From: Sphaerisporangium perillae
Lineage (GTDB): Bacteria; Actinomycetota; Actinomycetes; Streptosporangiales; Streptosporangiaceae
DNA length: 64,000 nucleotides
NCBI RefSeq assembly: GCF_023276435.1
Contig: NZ_JALLPO010000023.1
Coordinates: forward strand, 62,001 to 126,000
Reading direction: 5' to 3'
The first letter of the stretch is position 1. The number at the start of each line of letters is the position of its first letter. The notes under the pieces were generated by a model, which saw only the letters and a list, made by a program, of their open reading frames with translations, did not search any database and was not told the origin of the DNA. A program made the position numbers and the translations under genes. This document shows positions 40,414-49,629 of this stretch, in pieces.

Positions 40414-40962
40414 TCAACTGGCGTCGCAGTAGCGGTTGCTGAGCGGGACGTTGTCGAACTTGATGGTCTTCCATGAAAGCGCCGGCGTGCTCATGTAGGC
40501 GGCCCTCACCCTGACCACCACACAGCCCCCGCGGTTGTAGGCGGCTTTCACGTTGCTGTTCGCGCTCCGGTAGTGGTAGCGGACCGCGAGGGTGCAGCCG
40601 GCTTTGGCGCCCACGTGCGGCAGGAGCCTGCACAGGCGTGACGCGGCCGTCTTCGCGGTCCAGCCGTAGGTGTCGAAGTTCCGCTTGATAGAGCGTGTCG
40701 TCGCCTTGCTGAAGTACCAGGAACACGTGGTGATGCCGCAGTTCCTCCGTACCCAGCTCGCCGCCTTGAGGGGGTCCGCGGACGTGCTCGCCGCCGTTGA
40801 CAGATCGCCGCCCGTGAGCGATGGGGTGATGAGGCTGGAGCCGACCACGCCGGCATTCGCCTGGGGGCCCTGGGTGGCCGCCGACGCGCCCGAAGCTCCT
40901 CCGATGACCACGGTCGCGCCCAGGGCGAGACCGCCTACGAGGGTGGTGATGGTTTTGCGCAT
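40414..40962 (-). CDS. Secreted six-cysteine protein of unknown function
   Basis: 182 residues from an ATG 6-7 nt after AAAGGA. A signal peptide (MRKTITTLVGGLALGATVVI, Ala-Ser-Ala cleavage region near residue 29) precedes a Ser/Thr-rich stretch. The mature domain has six Cys (RRNCGITTCSWYF, RLCRLLPHVG, AGCTLAVRYHY, RGGCVVVRVRA, RYCDAS), enough for three disulfides, and many basic residues. KATTRSIKRNFDTYGW and the AALSRLCRLLP-like helix recall other small exported actinomycete proteins, but I recognise no family. Divergent from the HTH-nSTAND-WD40 gene. Confidence 0.78.
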   Translation of the reverse strand: MRKTITTLVGGLALGATVVIGGASGASAATQGPQANAGVVGSSLITPSLTGGDLSTAASTSADPLKAASWVRRNCGITTCSWYFSKATTRSIKRNFDTYGWTAKTAASRLCRLLPHVGAKAGCTLAVRYHYRSANSNVKAAYNRGGCVVVRVRAAYMSTPALSWKTIKFDNVPLSNRYCDAS

Positions 40963-41316
40963 CCCTTTTCCTTTTCTAGCTAAATGTTCGTCTTTGAGGG
41001 TTTTGGTGGGGTTTGGTCGAATCTGTGGCTGCCTTTCTCCCCGTATGCCGCCACCCCTTGTCGCGAGCGGCGGACGGTGGTGACCCGCGCCGTTTTCGGG
41101 GGTGTGCATCCAGGTTTCGGGCGGGGAAGGTTGTTTGGCAGCCCCCATGACCAGGGCAAACAAAAAATCGGTGTGGCGCCCGACGGGGCGGCGGCCGGCG
41201 GCGCATCGATACAGTCGTCACGTGTGAGCGCTGACACCGTTGTGGATACCGCTTGACATGGGTAGTTTGGGGCTCTCTGAGCGATCTTGTCGTCCAACGA
41301 GCGGAGAGCCCGAACG
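40963..41316. other. Divergent promoter region, secreted protein / HTH-nSTAND-WD40 gene
   Basis: 354 bp, AT-richer than its surroundings. A perfect -35 hexamer TTGACA (41253-41258) points toward the plus-strand gene, but the -10 at 17 bp (TCTGAG) is poor. No operator-like palindrome was found. Confidence 0.4.
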
Positions 41317-44300
41317 ATGGGTCGTCGTGAGAGCCCGCTGGACCCCGCGGCGGGACCGGTACAGCGCTTCGCCTACGAGCTGCGGAAGCTCCGTCAGGAA
41401 GCCGGCGGCATGACCTATCGGGCCATGGCAAAGCGCGCGGGCTATTCGGTCACCACGCTGTCGCAGGCCGCGGGAGGAGAGCGCCTGGCGTCGCTGCCCG
41501 TCGTCCTCGCCTACGTGGCGACGTGCGACGGCGACGCCTCCGAATGGGAGTCCCGTTGGCACCAGGCCGCCCAGGAATCGGCCCGTGAAATGCAAGGAGA
41601 GGACACCGCTCCCGCGCCCTACCTGGGGCTGGCCCCTTACGGCACGGCCGACTCCCATCGGTTCTTCGGCCGGGACCGGCTGGTCGGGGACCTGCTCGAA
41701 CTGCTGGGACAGCGTCGTTTCGCGGCGGTGTTCGGCCCGTCGGGCAGCGGGAAGTCCTCACTGCTGAAAGCCGGGCTGGTGCCGGTCCTGCGCGAAGGGA
41801 CCGCCTCGCCGGAGCACGCTTCGGAGGAGATCCGCGTGTTCACCCCCGGCGATCGGCCCATGCGTCATGCCGATCGGCTCGTCGCGGGCGAGGGCGGTTC
41901 CGGCGTCCTGGCCGTGGTCGACCAGTTCGAGGAGGTCTTCACGCTCTGCCGGGACCAGGCCGAGCGCGCCGCGTTCATCGACCTGCTGCTGACCGCGCGA
42001 CGCCCGGAAAGCCGTGTGCGGGTGGTCATAGCCGTCCGAGCGGACTTCTACGGGCGATGCGCGGAGCACCGCGAGCTGGCCGAATCCCTGCGCGACGCCA
42101 ACCTCCTGGTCGGACCGATGAGCAGGGAGGAACTCCGGGAAGCGATCATACGGCCGGCCATGGCGGAGGGCCTCACCGTTGAACGGGCGCTCACGGCCGA
42201 GATCATCGACGACGTCGCCGGCGAGTCAGGGGCGCTGCCGCTGATGTCGCACGCACTGCGCGAAGTCTGGCACCGCCGCAAGGCGAAGATGCTGACCTTG
42301 GAGTCCTACGAGAGCGTGGGCAGGGTCCAGGGGGCCATCAGCCACACCGCGGAGGGTCTGTACGCGAAGCTGTCGCCGGAGCAGGCGAGGATCGCCCGGC
42401 GGATCCTCCTGAGGTTGGTCAACCCAGGTGAGCAGAGCGAGGACACCCGCCGTCCCGCCGCCCGTGCCGAGCTGGACCCGCGAGGGGAGGCCGACACGGC
42501 GCTGGTCATCGAGCGTCTGGCCGGTTGCCGGCTCCTCACACTCCACCTGGACACCGTCGAGCTGGCCCACGAGGCGCTCATCGGCTCCTGGCCGCGCCTG
42601 CGCGCCTGGGTGGACGAGGACCGCGACCGCCTGCGCGCTCAGCGGCAGCTGACCGAGGCCGCGAGGACATGGGAGGAGCACGGCCGGGACACCGGGGTCC
42701 TGTACCGGGGCACGCGCTTAGCCGTCGTGGAGGGGCTGCTCACCGAGCCGGAACACCGCGACGACCTGACGCCCGTCGAGTCGGGCTTCCTCCTCGCCAG
42801 TGCGGCGCTGGCCCGGCGCGGAACCCGTATACGGGTTATCGTCTCCGCCGCGCTGGCGGTGCTGCTGGTCGTCGCCACGACGGCGGCGGGAGCGGCCTCC
42901 TGGCAGGCGAGATTGGCCGGAGACCGGCTGGAGGAGGCGCTCGGGCGGCTGGTCGCTAGACGTGCCGCCGCTTTGCGCGACACCGATCCAAAGCTCGCCC
43001 GCCAGATGAGCGCCGCGGCCTGGCGGATCGCCCGCGTCCCGGAGGCCCGTGACGAGCTGATCGACTCGATGACCGACCCGGCGGCCGACGTCTTCAGCGA
43101 TCCGTACAGCGCCGCGGGAACGGTGCACGCGCTCAGCGCGGACGGCGCCAAGCTGGCCACCTACACCGCGGGCAGGCCCGGCGAGCCGGGCTGGTTGCGC
43201 GTCTACGACGTGGCCGCGAAGAAGCAGATCGCCAGTGCCATCTGGGCGAGCGGACAGCGGGTGAACGCCCTCGCGTGGAACCCCGACGGCCGCACCGTGG
43301 CGGTGGGCGACCCGTCAGGGGTTCGGCTGTGGACCGTCGCAGGCCCTCCGCCGAGCGGCCCGTCGTTCGGCCTCGCCCAGCAGGATCCTCCGTCCGGCGA
43401 CGACCGGTTGGCGTTCAGTCCGAGCGGCCGCCTGCTCGTCATGGCCAACGGCGACGCCACCGAGACCTGGGACGTCGCGCTTCGCCGGCGCGTGCTCACG
43501 GAGCCGGTCAGAGCCGTCAGCGCGGACGACCGGCTGGCTCTCGTGATCCCTCCGGAGGCCGTGGAGGTCAGAGCTGTCGGGCAATGGTCCACCGATGGCT
43601 CTACGTGGCACGAGGAACCGTCGGGAAACAGGCTCGTGGAGGTCTGGGACCTCCAACGCCGAAAGCCGGTCCCGGCGCCATGGCTGCCGGCCGCCGCCAT
43701 GGATGGCGTGTTCGGCCCGGACGGGCGGACGCTCGCCCTCACCACCCTTGAGGGGATCCGGGTGTTCGACGTCACCACCGGGCGGGAGATCTCGGACCCG
43801 CTGCTTCCGTTCACCGAGCACGTGCGGTTCAGCCCGGATGGGCGATACCTCACCGGGTCGGCGGCCACGGCGCGCGTGCACCTGTGGCGGGTGCGGGACG
43901 GCGTCGAGCTGATGAGCCACCCGCTCCCACCGGCCGTGGAGCTCCCGGCGGACGCTCCACGCATGTCTTCCGACGGCCGGTTCCTCAGGGTGTCCGGCCC
44001 GGACGGAACCGTACACGTCCTCGATGTCTCCGCCCACACCAGACCGACCGTCCTCGCCCGATCCGGCGACGAGAGGCGATTCAGCCCGGACGGCCGCTTC
44101 CTGGCGGTGGAGGGCGGTCACAAGGGAAAACGTCAAGTGTCGATCTGGGACATTGCCCTCCGAAAGCCCGTGGGCCGCCCGATCCTCCTCGACGATCCCT
44201 CGCGAGAGGCACTTATGCGCGGACCCGGAGGGTACTCCCCCCACTTCAGCCCGGACGGGCGAACGCTCGCCCTCACCCACCATGAATCCACGACGGTGAC

Positions 44301-45084
44301 GTTGTGGAACATCGAGGCCGGTACCCGCGTCAGGGCAATCCGCCTTCGGAACCCGGAACCCGGCGGGGTCACGTCTCTGGCATTCTCTCCGGACGGCGCG
44401 ACCATGGCGCTGAGCCTTCCCGACCGCCGAGGGGGCGAAGAGCTGGAACTGTGGGATGTCCGAAGCGGCGCGTGGATCAAGACCATCTCGGGTGCGGGTG
44501 GAGAGATCCTCACCTTCCTTCCCGGCGGACGCCGGCTGTACGCCGGGGACACATTGCAGGGGAACCTGGTGGATACCGCCGCGGGAACGGTGAGCAAGGA
44601 CAGACCCGACGTCCGCGCCCAGGGAGAAACCCTCTTCTCCGGCGACGCGGCCGTGACGGTCGACAACTCAGGTCGCTTAACGTTCTGGGACCAAAGCTTG
44701 CGCGTACCGCTGGCTCCGCCGCAGAGCGCTGACGTGGCACCGATCAACGCCATCGTGCCCTTCCCGCCGGGCCACCTCTTCGCCACCGTCTCCGGGGACG
44801 AAGGGCTCGTCAGGCTGTGGGACTGGCGGGGATTCCAGCAGGTCGGCTCGCCGATCGAGTACTACCACCTTCCCCCGGGGCTAGGGTTCAGGGGGACGGC
44901 CGTGGGGTTCAGTAGGACGGCGCTGCTGATCTCCTTGCCCGACGGAGCATTGCTAGAGATCCCCGTCGATCCCGACGCTTCCAGCGCCTTGATCTGCGAC
45001 CTGGACGGCGGCATGTCCCGTGCCGAGTGGGAAAGCCATATCCCCGAGCTGCCCTACTCGGACACCTGCGGCCGGCGGCGGTGA
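41317..45084 (+). CDS. HTH-nSTAND1 NTPase with membrane helix and C-terminal WD40 repeats
   Basis: 1255 residues from the ATG at 41317. Domains in order: an XRE-like HTH (about 12-75: ELRKLRQEAGGMTYRAMAKR, AGYSVTTLSQAAGGERLASL) and an nSTAND1 NTPase (about 100-430: YLGLAPYGTADSHRFFGRDR, Walker A FGPSGSGKSSLLKAGL near 140, Walker B VLAVVDQFEEVF near 203). One membrane helix follows (RVIVSAALAVLLVVATTAAG, about 507-526), then at least seven WD40-like blades (FSPDGR..., e.g. RFSPDGRYLTGSAATARVHL and AFSPDGATMALSLPDRRGGE). STAND ATPases are switch-like regulators or immune-type receptors: the WD40 part senses and ATP drives assembly. No effector nuclease is fused. Stands alone. Confidence 0.9.
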   Translation: MGRRESPLDPAAGPVQRFAYELRKLRQEAGGMTYRAMAKRAGYSVTTLSQAAGGERLASLPVVLAYVATCDGDASEWESRWHQAAQESAREMQGEDTAPAPYLGLAPYGTADSHRFFGRDRLVGDLLELLGQRRFAAVFGPSGSGKSSLLKAGLVPVLREGTASPEHASEEIRVFTPGDRPMRHADRLVAGEGGSGVLAVVDQFEEVFTLCRDQAERAAFIDLLLTARRPESRVRVVIAVRADFYGRCAEHRELAESLRDANLLVGPMSREELREAIIRPAMAEGLTVERALTAEIIDDVAGESGALPLMSHALREVWHRRKAKMLTLESYESVGRVQGAISHTAEGLYAKLSPEQARIARRILLRLVNPGEQSEDTRRPAARAELDPRGEADTALVIERLAGCRLLTLHLDTVELAHEALIGSWPRLRAWVDEDRDRLRAQRQLTEAARTWEEHGRDTGVLYRGTRLAVVEGLLTEPEHRDDLTPVESGFLLASAALARRGTRIRVIVSAALAVLLVVATTAAGAASWQARLAGDRLEEALGRLVARRAAALRDTDPKLARQMSAAAWRIARVPEARDELIDSMTDPAADVFSDPYSAAGTVHALSADGAKLATYTAGRPGEPGWLRVYDVAAKKQIASAIWASGQRVNALAWNPDGRTVAVGDPSGVRLWTVAGPPPSGPSFGLAQQDPPSGDDRLAFSPSGRLLVMANGDATETWDVALRRRVLTEPVRAVSADDRLALVIPPEAVEVRAVGQWSTDGSTWHEEPSGNRLVEVWDLQRRKPVPAPWLPAAAMDGVFGPDGRTLALTTLEGIRVFDVTTGREISDPLLPFTEHVRFSPDGRYLTGSAATARVHLWRVRDGVELMSHPLPPAVELPADAPRMSSDGRFLRVSGPDGTVHVLDVSAHTRPTVLARSGDERRFSPDGRFLAVEGGHKGKRQVSIWDIALRKPVGRPILLDDPSREALMRGPGGYSPHFSPDGRTLALTHHESTTVTLWNIEAGTRVRAIRLRNPEPGGVTSLAFSPDGATMALSLPDRRGGEELELWDVRSGAWIKTISGAGGEILTFLPGGRRLYAGDTLQGNLVDTAAGTVSKDRPDVRAQGETLFSGDAAVTVDNSGRLTFWDQSLRVPLAPPQSADVAPINAIVPFPPGHLFATVSGDEGLVRLWDWRGFQQVGSPIEYYHLPPGLGFRGTAVGFSRTALLISLPDGALLEIPVDPDASSALICDLDGGMSRAEWESHIPELPYSDTCGRRR

Positions 45085-45207
45085 GTGCGCCTCCTGCGCC
45101 GTGTCGGTGTGAATGCACCGGTTCCCTGCCTCTGACGCATTGGGCGTGCTCGCCGGCTTACCCCTGCTGCGCCGTGGCGCCATGTCGAATTAGATGAATG
45201 TCACGAA

Positions 45208-45255
45208 TTGTCGGAGGCTCTTCGTCTCAACTTGTCGGAGGCTCTTCGTCTCAAC
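45208..45255. repeat. 24-bp perfect tandem duplication
   Basis: A 24-bp unit beginning TTGTCGGAGGCTCTTCG is repeated exactly at 45208-45231 and 45232-45255. It contains GGAGG twice and is a multiple of three, but no convincing gene uses it. It lies in the 45085-45496 gap. Confidence 0.9.
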
Positions 45256-45373
45256 GGCTGCCGGCGGGTTCTGGCACGCGAGAAGCCGAGACGATGTCTC
45301 CGCGCTGCGACGGTACACCCGCGGCCATCCCTGCCCCTCACCCCACAGATACCGCTAATTCCGACATTTAACT

Positions 45374-45385
45374 TTGTCGCGACAA
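45374..45385. promoter_or_regulatory. 12-bp palindrome TTGTCGCGACAA
   Basis: Perfect palindrome in the AT-rich stretch 112 bp before the 13E12 gene start. Possible operator. Apart from this and the tandem repeat, the 412-bp gap (45085-45496) shows nothing recognisable. Confidence 0.35.
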
Positions 45386-45496
45386 TGGTGATTGATTTCT
45401 TGCTTCACACATTAATTATTGACGGAAGTCGGTTGCGAACGGGGTTGGTGTGTGAAATTATTCGTACAGGTTTTCGAATGGCGTTGGAGGTGTGGC

Positions 45497-47371
45497 GTGG
45501 CTGATTCTTCAAGGCGTGATCGGTCGCACCCGCCGGGGCGTGGTGTGCTGGGGCCGGCGTGGTGGGCGGCGATGGTCGCGCGTTCCAGCGGTTGCTCCAC
45601 TGAGGGCTCGGCTGCCCGCAACATCGATCCGCCGGTCGATCCGCTCGGTGACGCGCATGACGCCCAGGCTCGTGATGTCCCTCCGCGTCCTGGTCTCAAG
45701 CCTGCCGGTGCCGGTGTGAGTGGGGGTGCTGATAGCGCTGCTACCGGTGCGGGTGCCGGTGGCGGTGCTGATGGCCCTGCTACGGGCGCTGGTGCTGGTG
45801 GCCGGTCGTCGTGGGTGTTGGTGGGACGGGTGCGGGGGGCCGCCGAGGAGTTGGCGGTGGCCGGGGTGCCGGAGTCGGCGGCGGTTTGTGTGGCCGAGGT
45901 GGAGGCTCTGGTGCTCGCGCGTGATCGGCTGACCTCGGCGATTGCGGCGCGGGTGGGGCGGGTGCATGGGTCGGGTGAGGTCAAAACCCGTGGGCATGCC
46001 TCGACGAAGACCTGGTTGCGGTCGCAGTGCGGGATGAGTTCGGCGGGGGCGGGGCGTCTGGTCGGTTTGGCGGTGGAGCTGGCGCGTCTGCCGCTGGTGC
46101 GCGAGCGGTTCGCTTCCGGGGCCCTGGCCGAGGGGATGGTGTCGGCGATCTGCGGTGCCACCGCCTTGTTGACCGATGAGCAGACGGGGCCGGCCGAGTC
46201 GATCCTGGTCGCTCTGGCCGATGAGGCGAGCCCGGTGGAGGTGGCTCGGGCGGGTCGTTACCTGCGTGAGGTGCTCTGTCCTGATGAGGCGGGGCAGGAG
46301 GCCGAGGCCGACTACGCGGCGCGGTTTCTCATCGTGCGGCCGACCGCTTCGGGTGGGGTGGAGGGGGAGTTTCGGTTGCCGCGTGAGGCGGCCGGCCGGT
46401 TGAGGGCGCTGCTGGACGCCTACGCCAAGCCTCGGGCCGAGGGTGATGATCGTCCACTGCGGGTACGAAACGCTGATGCGTTGATCTCGCTGCTGGAGGA
46501 GAACATCACCACTGAGCTGCTGGTCCTGGTCAACGCCGCCTCCCTCCCCGACGACTCCACACCCGAGGCGCCCACCGATCCCGGCACGCGTACCGGACCC
46601 GCCAGACGTAACGAGGCGATCGACTCCGGCACACACTCCGCGCCGAGCAAACCCAGCGGACGTACCGGACCCGCCGGACGTAACGAGCCGATCGACTCCG
46701 GCACACACTCCGCGCCGAGCAAACCCAGCGGACGTACCGGACCCGCCGGACGTACCGGACCCGCCGGACGTACCGGACCCGCCGGACCCACCGAGTGCAA
46801 AGCTTGCGCGGCATCCACCGAGCCTGCGGGCGTACCTACCAGAGCGGAGGAGGGCGCCTGGGCTGCTGGCGATGTGTGCGGCAGGTGCGGGCATCGGGCC
46901 GATCGGTGGCTGCCCGGTCTGCTGGCTTCGACCGGGCAACTGTTGCCGGTGGGGGATGTCCACCGGCTGGCCCGCACCTCCACCCTGGTACGCATCGTGA
47001 TGAACGCCGACCGGCAGGTACTGGACCTCGGCCGCAAGGTACGGCTCGCCACTCCCGCTCAACGGCGAGCCGTCATCGCCCGATACGCCACCTGCTGGGT
47101 GGAGGGATGCCCGCTCCCCGCCACCACGTGCCAGATCGACCACGCCGACGGCTGGGCAGAAGGCGGCCCCACCGACCTGGCCAACCTCGGACCCGCCTGC
47201 CAGTTCCACAACCGCGACCGCTACCGACACCCCGACCGCTACCAACGCCGCCGTACCGGCGAAGACCGCTGGACCTACACCTACCGGGGACGCACCCCCG
47301 GTCACCCACCCCCTCCTCGTGCGCAAGGAGTGCCGAGCCAAGACGGAAGGAGCGCTCAGCCGAGCTTGTAG
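45497..47371 (+). CDS. 13E12-repeat (DUF222) HNH endonuclease-family protein
   Basis: 624 residues from a GTG at 45497, just after GGAGG. A Gly/Ala-rich N-terminal stretch precedes the DUF222 helical domain (AAEELAVAGVPESAAVCVAE, HGSGEVKTRGHASTKTWLRS, GMSSAGAGRLVGLAVELARL). A repetitive hydrophilic linker (residues about 365-430) follows. The C-terminal HNH domain has CWVEGCPLPATTCQIDHADG, GGPTDLANLGPACQFHNRDR, with Cys ligands and the catalytic His/Asn pattern. The family is a multicopy selfish-type element of actinomycetes. Codon use is visibly less G/C-strict than in neighbours, suggesting later arrival. Its 3' end overlaps the convergent GT39 gene by 16 bp. Confidence 0.9.
   Translation: MADSSRRDRSHPPGRGVLGPAWWAAMVARSSGCSTEGSAARNIDPPVDPLGDAHDAQARDVPPRPGLKPAGAGVSGGADSAATGAGAGGGADGPATGAGAGGRSSWVLVGRVRGAAEELAVAGVPESAAVCVAEVEALVLARDRLTSAIAARVGRVHGSGEVKTRGHASTKTWLRSQCGMSSAGAGRLVGLAVELARLPLVRERFASGALAEGMVSAICGATALLTDEQTGPAESILVALADEASPVEVARAGRYLREVLCPDEAGQEAEADYAARFLIVRPTASGGVEGEFRLPREAAGRLRALLDAYAKPRAEGDDRPLRVRNADALISLLEENITTELLVLVNAASLPDDSTPEAPTDPGTRTGPARRNEAIDSGTHSAPSKPSGRTGPAGRNEPIDSGTHSAPSKPSGRTGPAGRTGPAGRTGPAGPTECKACAASTEPAGVPTRAEEGAWAAGDVCGRCGHRADRWLPGLLASTGQLLPVGDVHRLARTSTLVRIVMNADRQVLDLGRKVRLATPAQRRAVIARYATCWVEGCPLPATTCQIDHADGWAEGGPTDLANLGPACQFHNRDRYRHPDRYQRRRTGEDRWTYTYRGRTPGHPPPPRAQGVPSQDGRSAQPSL
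46589..46786 (+). repeat. In-frame 72-bp x2 plus 18-bp x3 repeats in the 13E12 gene
   Basis: A 72-bp unit starting CGTACCGGACCCGCC repeats at 46589 and 46661 with few changes. It is followed at 46733 by three 18-bp units CGTACCGGACCCGCCGGA. The units encode GRTGPAG-type peptides and an IDSGTHSAPSKPS block. Confidence 0.9.
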
Positions 47372-49629
47372 AGGGGCTGGCCGGTGTCGGTTCCGCCGTA
47401 CTCGGAGGGGTCCACGACCGTGCCGTTGGCCTGCACCCAGGTGGTGATCTCGTTGTCGCCACCTCGGTCGGGGCCGCCCATGCCTCCGCCGAGCAGGATG
47501 TACTTCAGCTGCCCGCTGGAGACGTACTGCTCGAGCTTGGCCACGGTCATGGCGGGGTCGCTGCCGGTGAAGCCGCCCATCGCGATGACGGGCTCGCCGC
47601 CGGTGGACAGGATGACGGACGAGGCGCTCTGGGCACTGCTCACGGCGAGCAGCCAGGTGGCGTCGCCCTGGTTCTTCTCCAGATAGGAGATCATCTCGCT
47701 GCCGACGTTCCCGCCGGGACCGCCGCCGAAGCCGCCGCGCCCTCGACCGTCCGCACCGGACGAGGTCTCTGAACCGGCGGGCGGCTCGGTGCCGGGCAGC
47801 ATGTCAGCGCCGGACGGCTGGTCGGTTCCGGCCGACGGCTCGGCGCCCGCCGGCGGCGTGCCCGGGCCGTCCTGGCCGCCGGGGAACCGGCCACCGGGGA
47901 ACTGGCCACCGGGGAACTGGCCGCGCATAGCCCCGGGCATGCCGCCCCGTCCTCCCATGCCGCCGAAGCCGCCGCTGCCCTCCGGACCGGCCGTGGGGTT
48001 GGTGCCGTTCACGCCGGAGGACAACGGGGTGAGCGCGTACGCGGCGGGAGCGGCCAGGCCACCCACGAGGCCGATGACCAGCGCGAGCGCGGCGAACCGG
48101 GCCCGGCCTTCGCCTCCGAGCCGCAGCACGATCAGGCCGACGGCGGCGATGGCGCACAGCCCGGCGACGGCGTAGGCGAGCCATGGCGTCCAGTCAGGGG
48201 TACGGCGCAGCACGGCGAACGCCCATGCGCCCGTGAGCGCGATGCCCGCGGGCAACACCCACGCCCATGCTCGCGTCCGCCGGTACGCCTGCCACATCAG
48301 CACTCCACCGAGACCGGTCAGAGCTGCGATGGCGGGCGCCAGCGCCGTCGTGTAGTACGGGTGGAAGGTCCCCGCCGAGAAGCTGAACACGATGAAGTGG
48401 ACGGCCAGCCACCCACCCCAAAGCAGCAGGGCCGCGCGCGGGGCGGAACGACGGCCCGCCTGGAGCGGGCCCGGACGGCGGGCCGCCAGGAGCAGTCCCG
48501 CGGCCAGCGCGAGCACGGCGAAGGGGAGCAGCCAGGAGATCTGTCCGGCGATGACGTCGTTGAACATCCGGTCCGCGCCGGAAGCACCGCCGAAGCCGCC
48601 GCCTCCGCCGAACCCGCCACGGCCACCGCCGCCTCCGTTCCCGTCACCGCCGAAGATCCGGCCGAGGCCGTTGTAGCCGACGACCAGGTCCCAGACGGTG
48701 TTGTCGGTGCTGCCGCCGATGTACGGGCGGTCGGCGGCGGGCCACAGGTCGACGACGACCATCCACCAGGCGCTCGACACCACCAGAGCCGCACCGGCCG
48801 CCAGGAGATGCCCGACGCGCCGCGCGATCCGGCCCGGCGCGGCGTACAGGTACACCAGCGCGAAGGCGGGAAGCACGAGGTAGGCCTGCAGCATCTTGGT
48901 GTTGAAGCCCACTCCGACGAGGACCGCGCAGAACACCAGGGTCCGCATGCGCCCGGTCCTGATCGCCTCGGCGCAGCACCAGGCCGCGGCCACCAGGAGC
49001 AGGACGAGGATCGTGTCGGGGTTGTTGTCGCGGTTGATCGCCACGGTGATCGGGGTCAGTGTCATGACCAGGGCCGCGACGAGCCCGGCGGCGTGCCCTT
49101 GGACGCCGCCGAGCGCGCGCCGCACGGCGGAGTGGACCAGGCCCACGGCGGCGATGCCCGCGACGGCCTGCGGGAGCAGCATGCTCCAGGTGCCGAATCC
49201 GAAGATCCGGGCCGACAGTCCCATGACCCACAGCCCGAACGGCGGCTTGTCGACGGTGATGAACGACGCCGAGTCGATGGCGCCGAAGAAGAACGCCTTC
49301 CAGCTGTGCGTGCCCGACAGGACGGCGGCCGCGTAGTACTGGTTGGCGTACCCGTTGCGGCCGAGCGCCCAGGTGTACAGCACCGCCGCCAGCGCGAGCA
49401 CGCCGATCAGCGCGGGACGGGCCCAGCGCGGATCTCCTGCGCCGCCCAGCACGACGGACGCGAGGCGGCTCCGCGGAGCGGTGCGGCGATGGCCGCTCGC
49501 GCCGTCTCGCCCCGGCACCTCCGCCGCCGGCCCGGTGTCGTGCCGTGCCGGTTCTCCGGGCGGCATCTGGCCGGCGCCGGGCCCCATCGGGGGCTCCCCC
49601 TGAGGCTGGCGATCGACGTCGATGGTCAT
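47356..49629 (-). CDS. GT39-family (ArnT/PMT-like) membrane glycosyltransferase
   Basis: 757 residues. After a hydrophilic N-terminus about eleven hydrophobic segments follow, with the GT-C pattern: NGYANQYYAAAVLSGTHSWK, FITVDKPPFGLWVMGLSARI (acidic DKPP loop), NRDNNPDTILVLLLVAAAW and GVGFNTKMLQAYLVLPAFAL. Two Gly-rich loops (GGDGNGGGGGRGGFGGGGGF; QFPGGQFPGGRFPGG) sit outside the membrane. The last ~120 residues form a soluble domain with SSAQSASSVILSTGGEPVIA and YILLGGGMGGPDRGG. It probably moves a sugar from a polyprenyl-phosphate donor onto wall or lipid acceptors. Its ATG overlaps the upstream GT2-GtrA stop. Confidence 0.9.
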   Translation of the reverse strand: MTIDVDRQPQGEPPMGPGAGQMPPGEPARHDTGPAAEVPGRDGASGHRRTAPRSRLASVVLGGAGDPRWARPALIGVLALAAVLYTWALGRNGYANQYYAAAVLSGTHSWKAFFFGAIDSASFITVDKPPFGLWVMGLSARIFGFGTWSMLLPQAVAGIAAVGLVHSAVRRALGGVQGHAAGLVAALVMTLTPITVAINRDNNPDTILVLLLVAAAWCCAEAIRTGRMRTLVFCAVLVGVGFNTKMLQAYLVLPAFALVYLYAAPGRIARRVGHLLAAGAALVVSSAWWMVVVDLWPAADRPYIGGSTDNTVWDLVVGYNGLGRIFGGDGNGGGGGRGGFGGGGGFGGASGADRMFNDVIAGQISWLLPFAVLALAAGLLLAARRPGPLQAGRRSAPRAALLLWGGWLAVHFIVFSFSAGTFHPYYTTALAPAIAALTGLGGVLMWQAYRRTRAWAWVLPAGIALTGAWAFAVLRRTPDWTPWLAYAVAGLCAIAAVGLIVLRLGGEGRARFAALALVIGLVGGLAAPAAYALTPLSSGVNGTNPTAGPEGSGGFGGMGGRGGMPGAMRGQFPGGQFPGGRFPGGQDGPGTPPAGAEPSAGTDQPSGADMLPGTEPPAGSETSSGADGRGRGGFGGGPGGNVGSEMISYLEKNQGDATWLLAVSSAQSASSVILSTGGEPVIAMGGFTGSDPAMTVAKLEQYVSSGQLKYILLGGGMGGPDRGGDNEITTWVQANGTVVDPSEYGGTDTGQPLYKLG

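Noticed and set aside
41317-45084. AfsR/SARP-type pathway regulator
   Set aside because: The N-terminus is an XRE-like HTH, not a SARP winged helix with BTAD. The presence of a membrane helix and WD40 repeats fits the nSTAND-WD40 group instead.
40414-47371. Prophage or integrative element
   Set aside because: No integrase, capsid, portal, terminase, replication or conjugation genes, and no tRNA or att-like direct repeats. Only IS and 13E12 fragments suggest past mobility.
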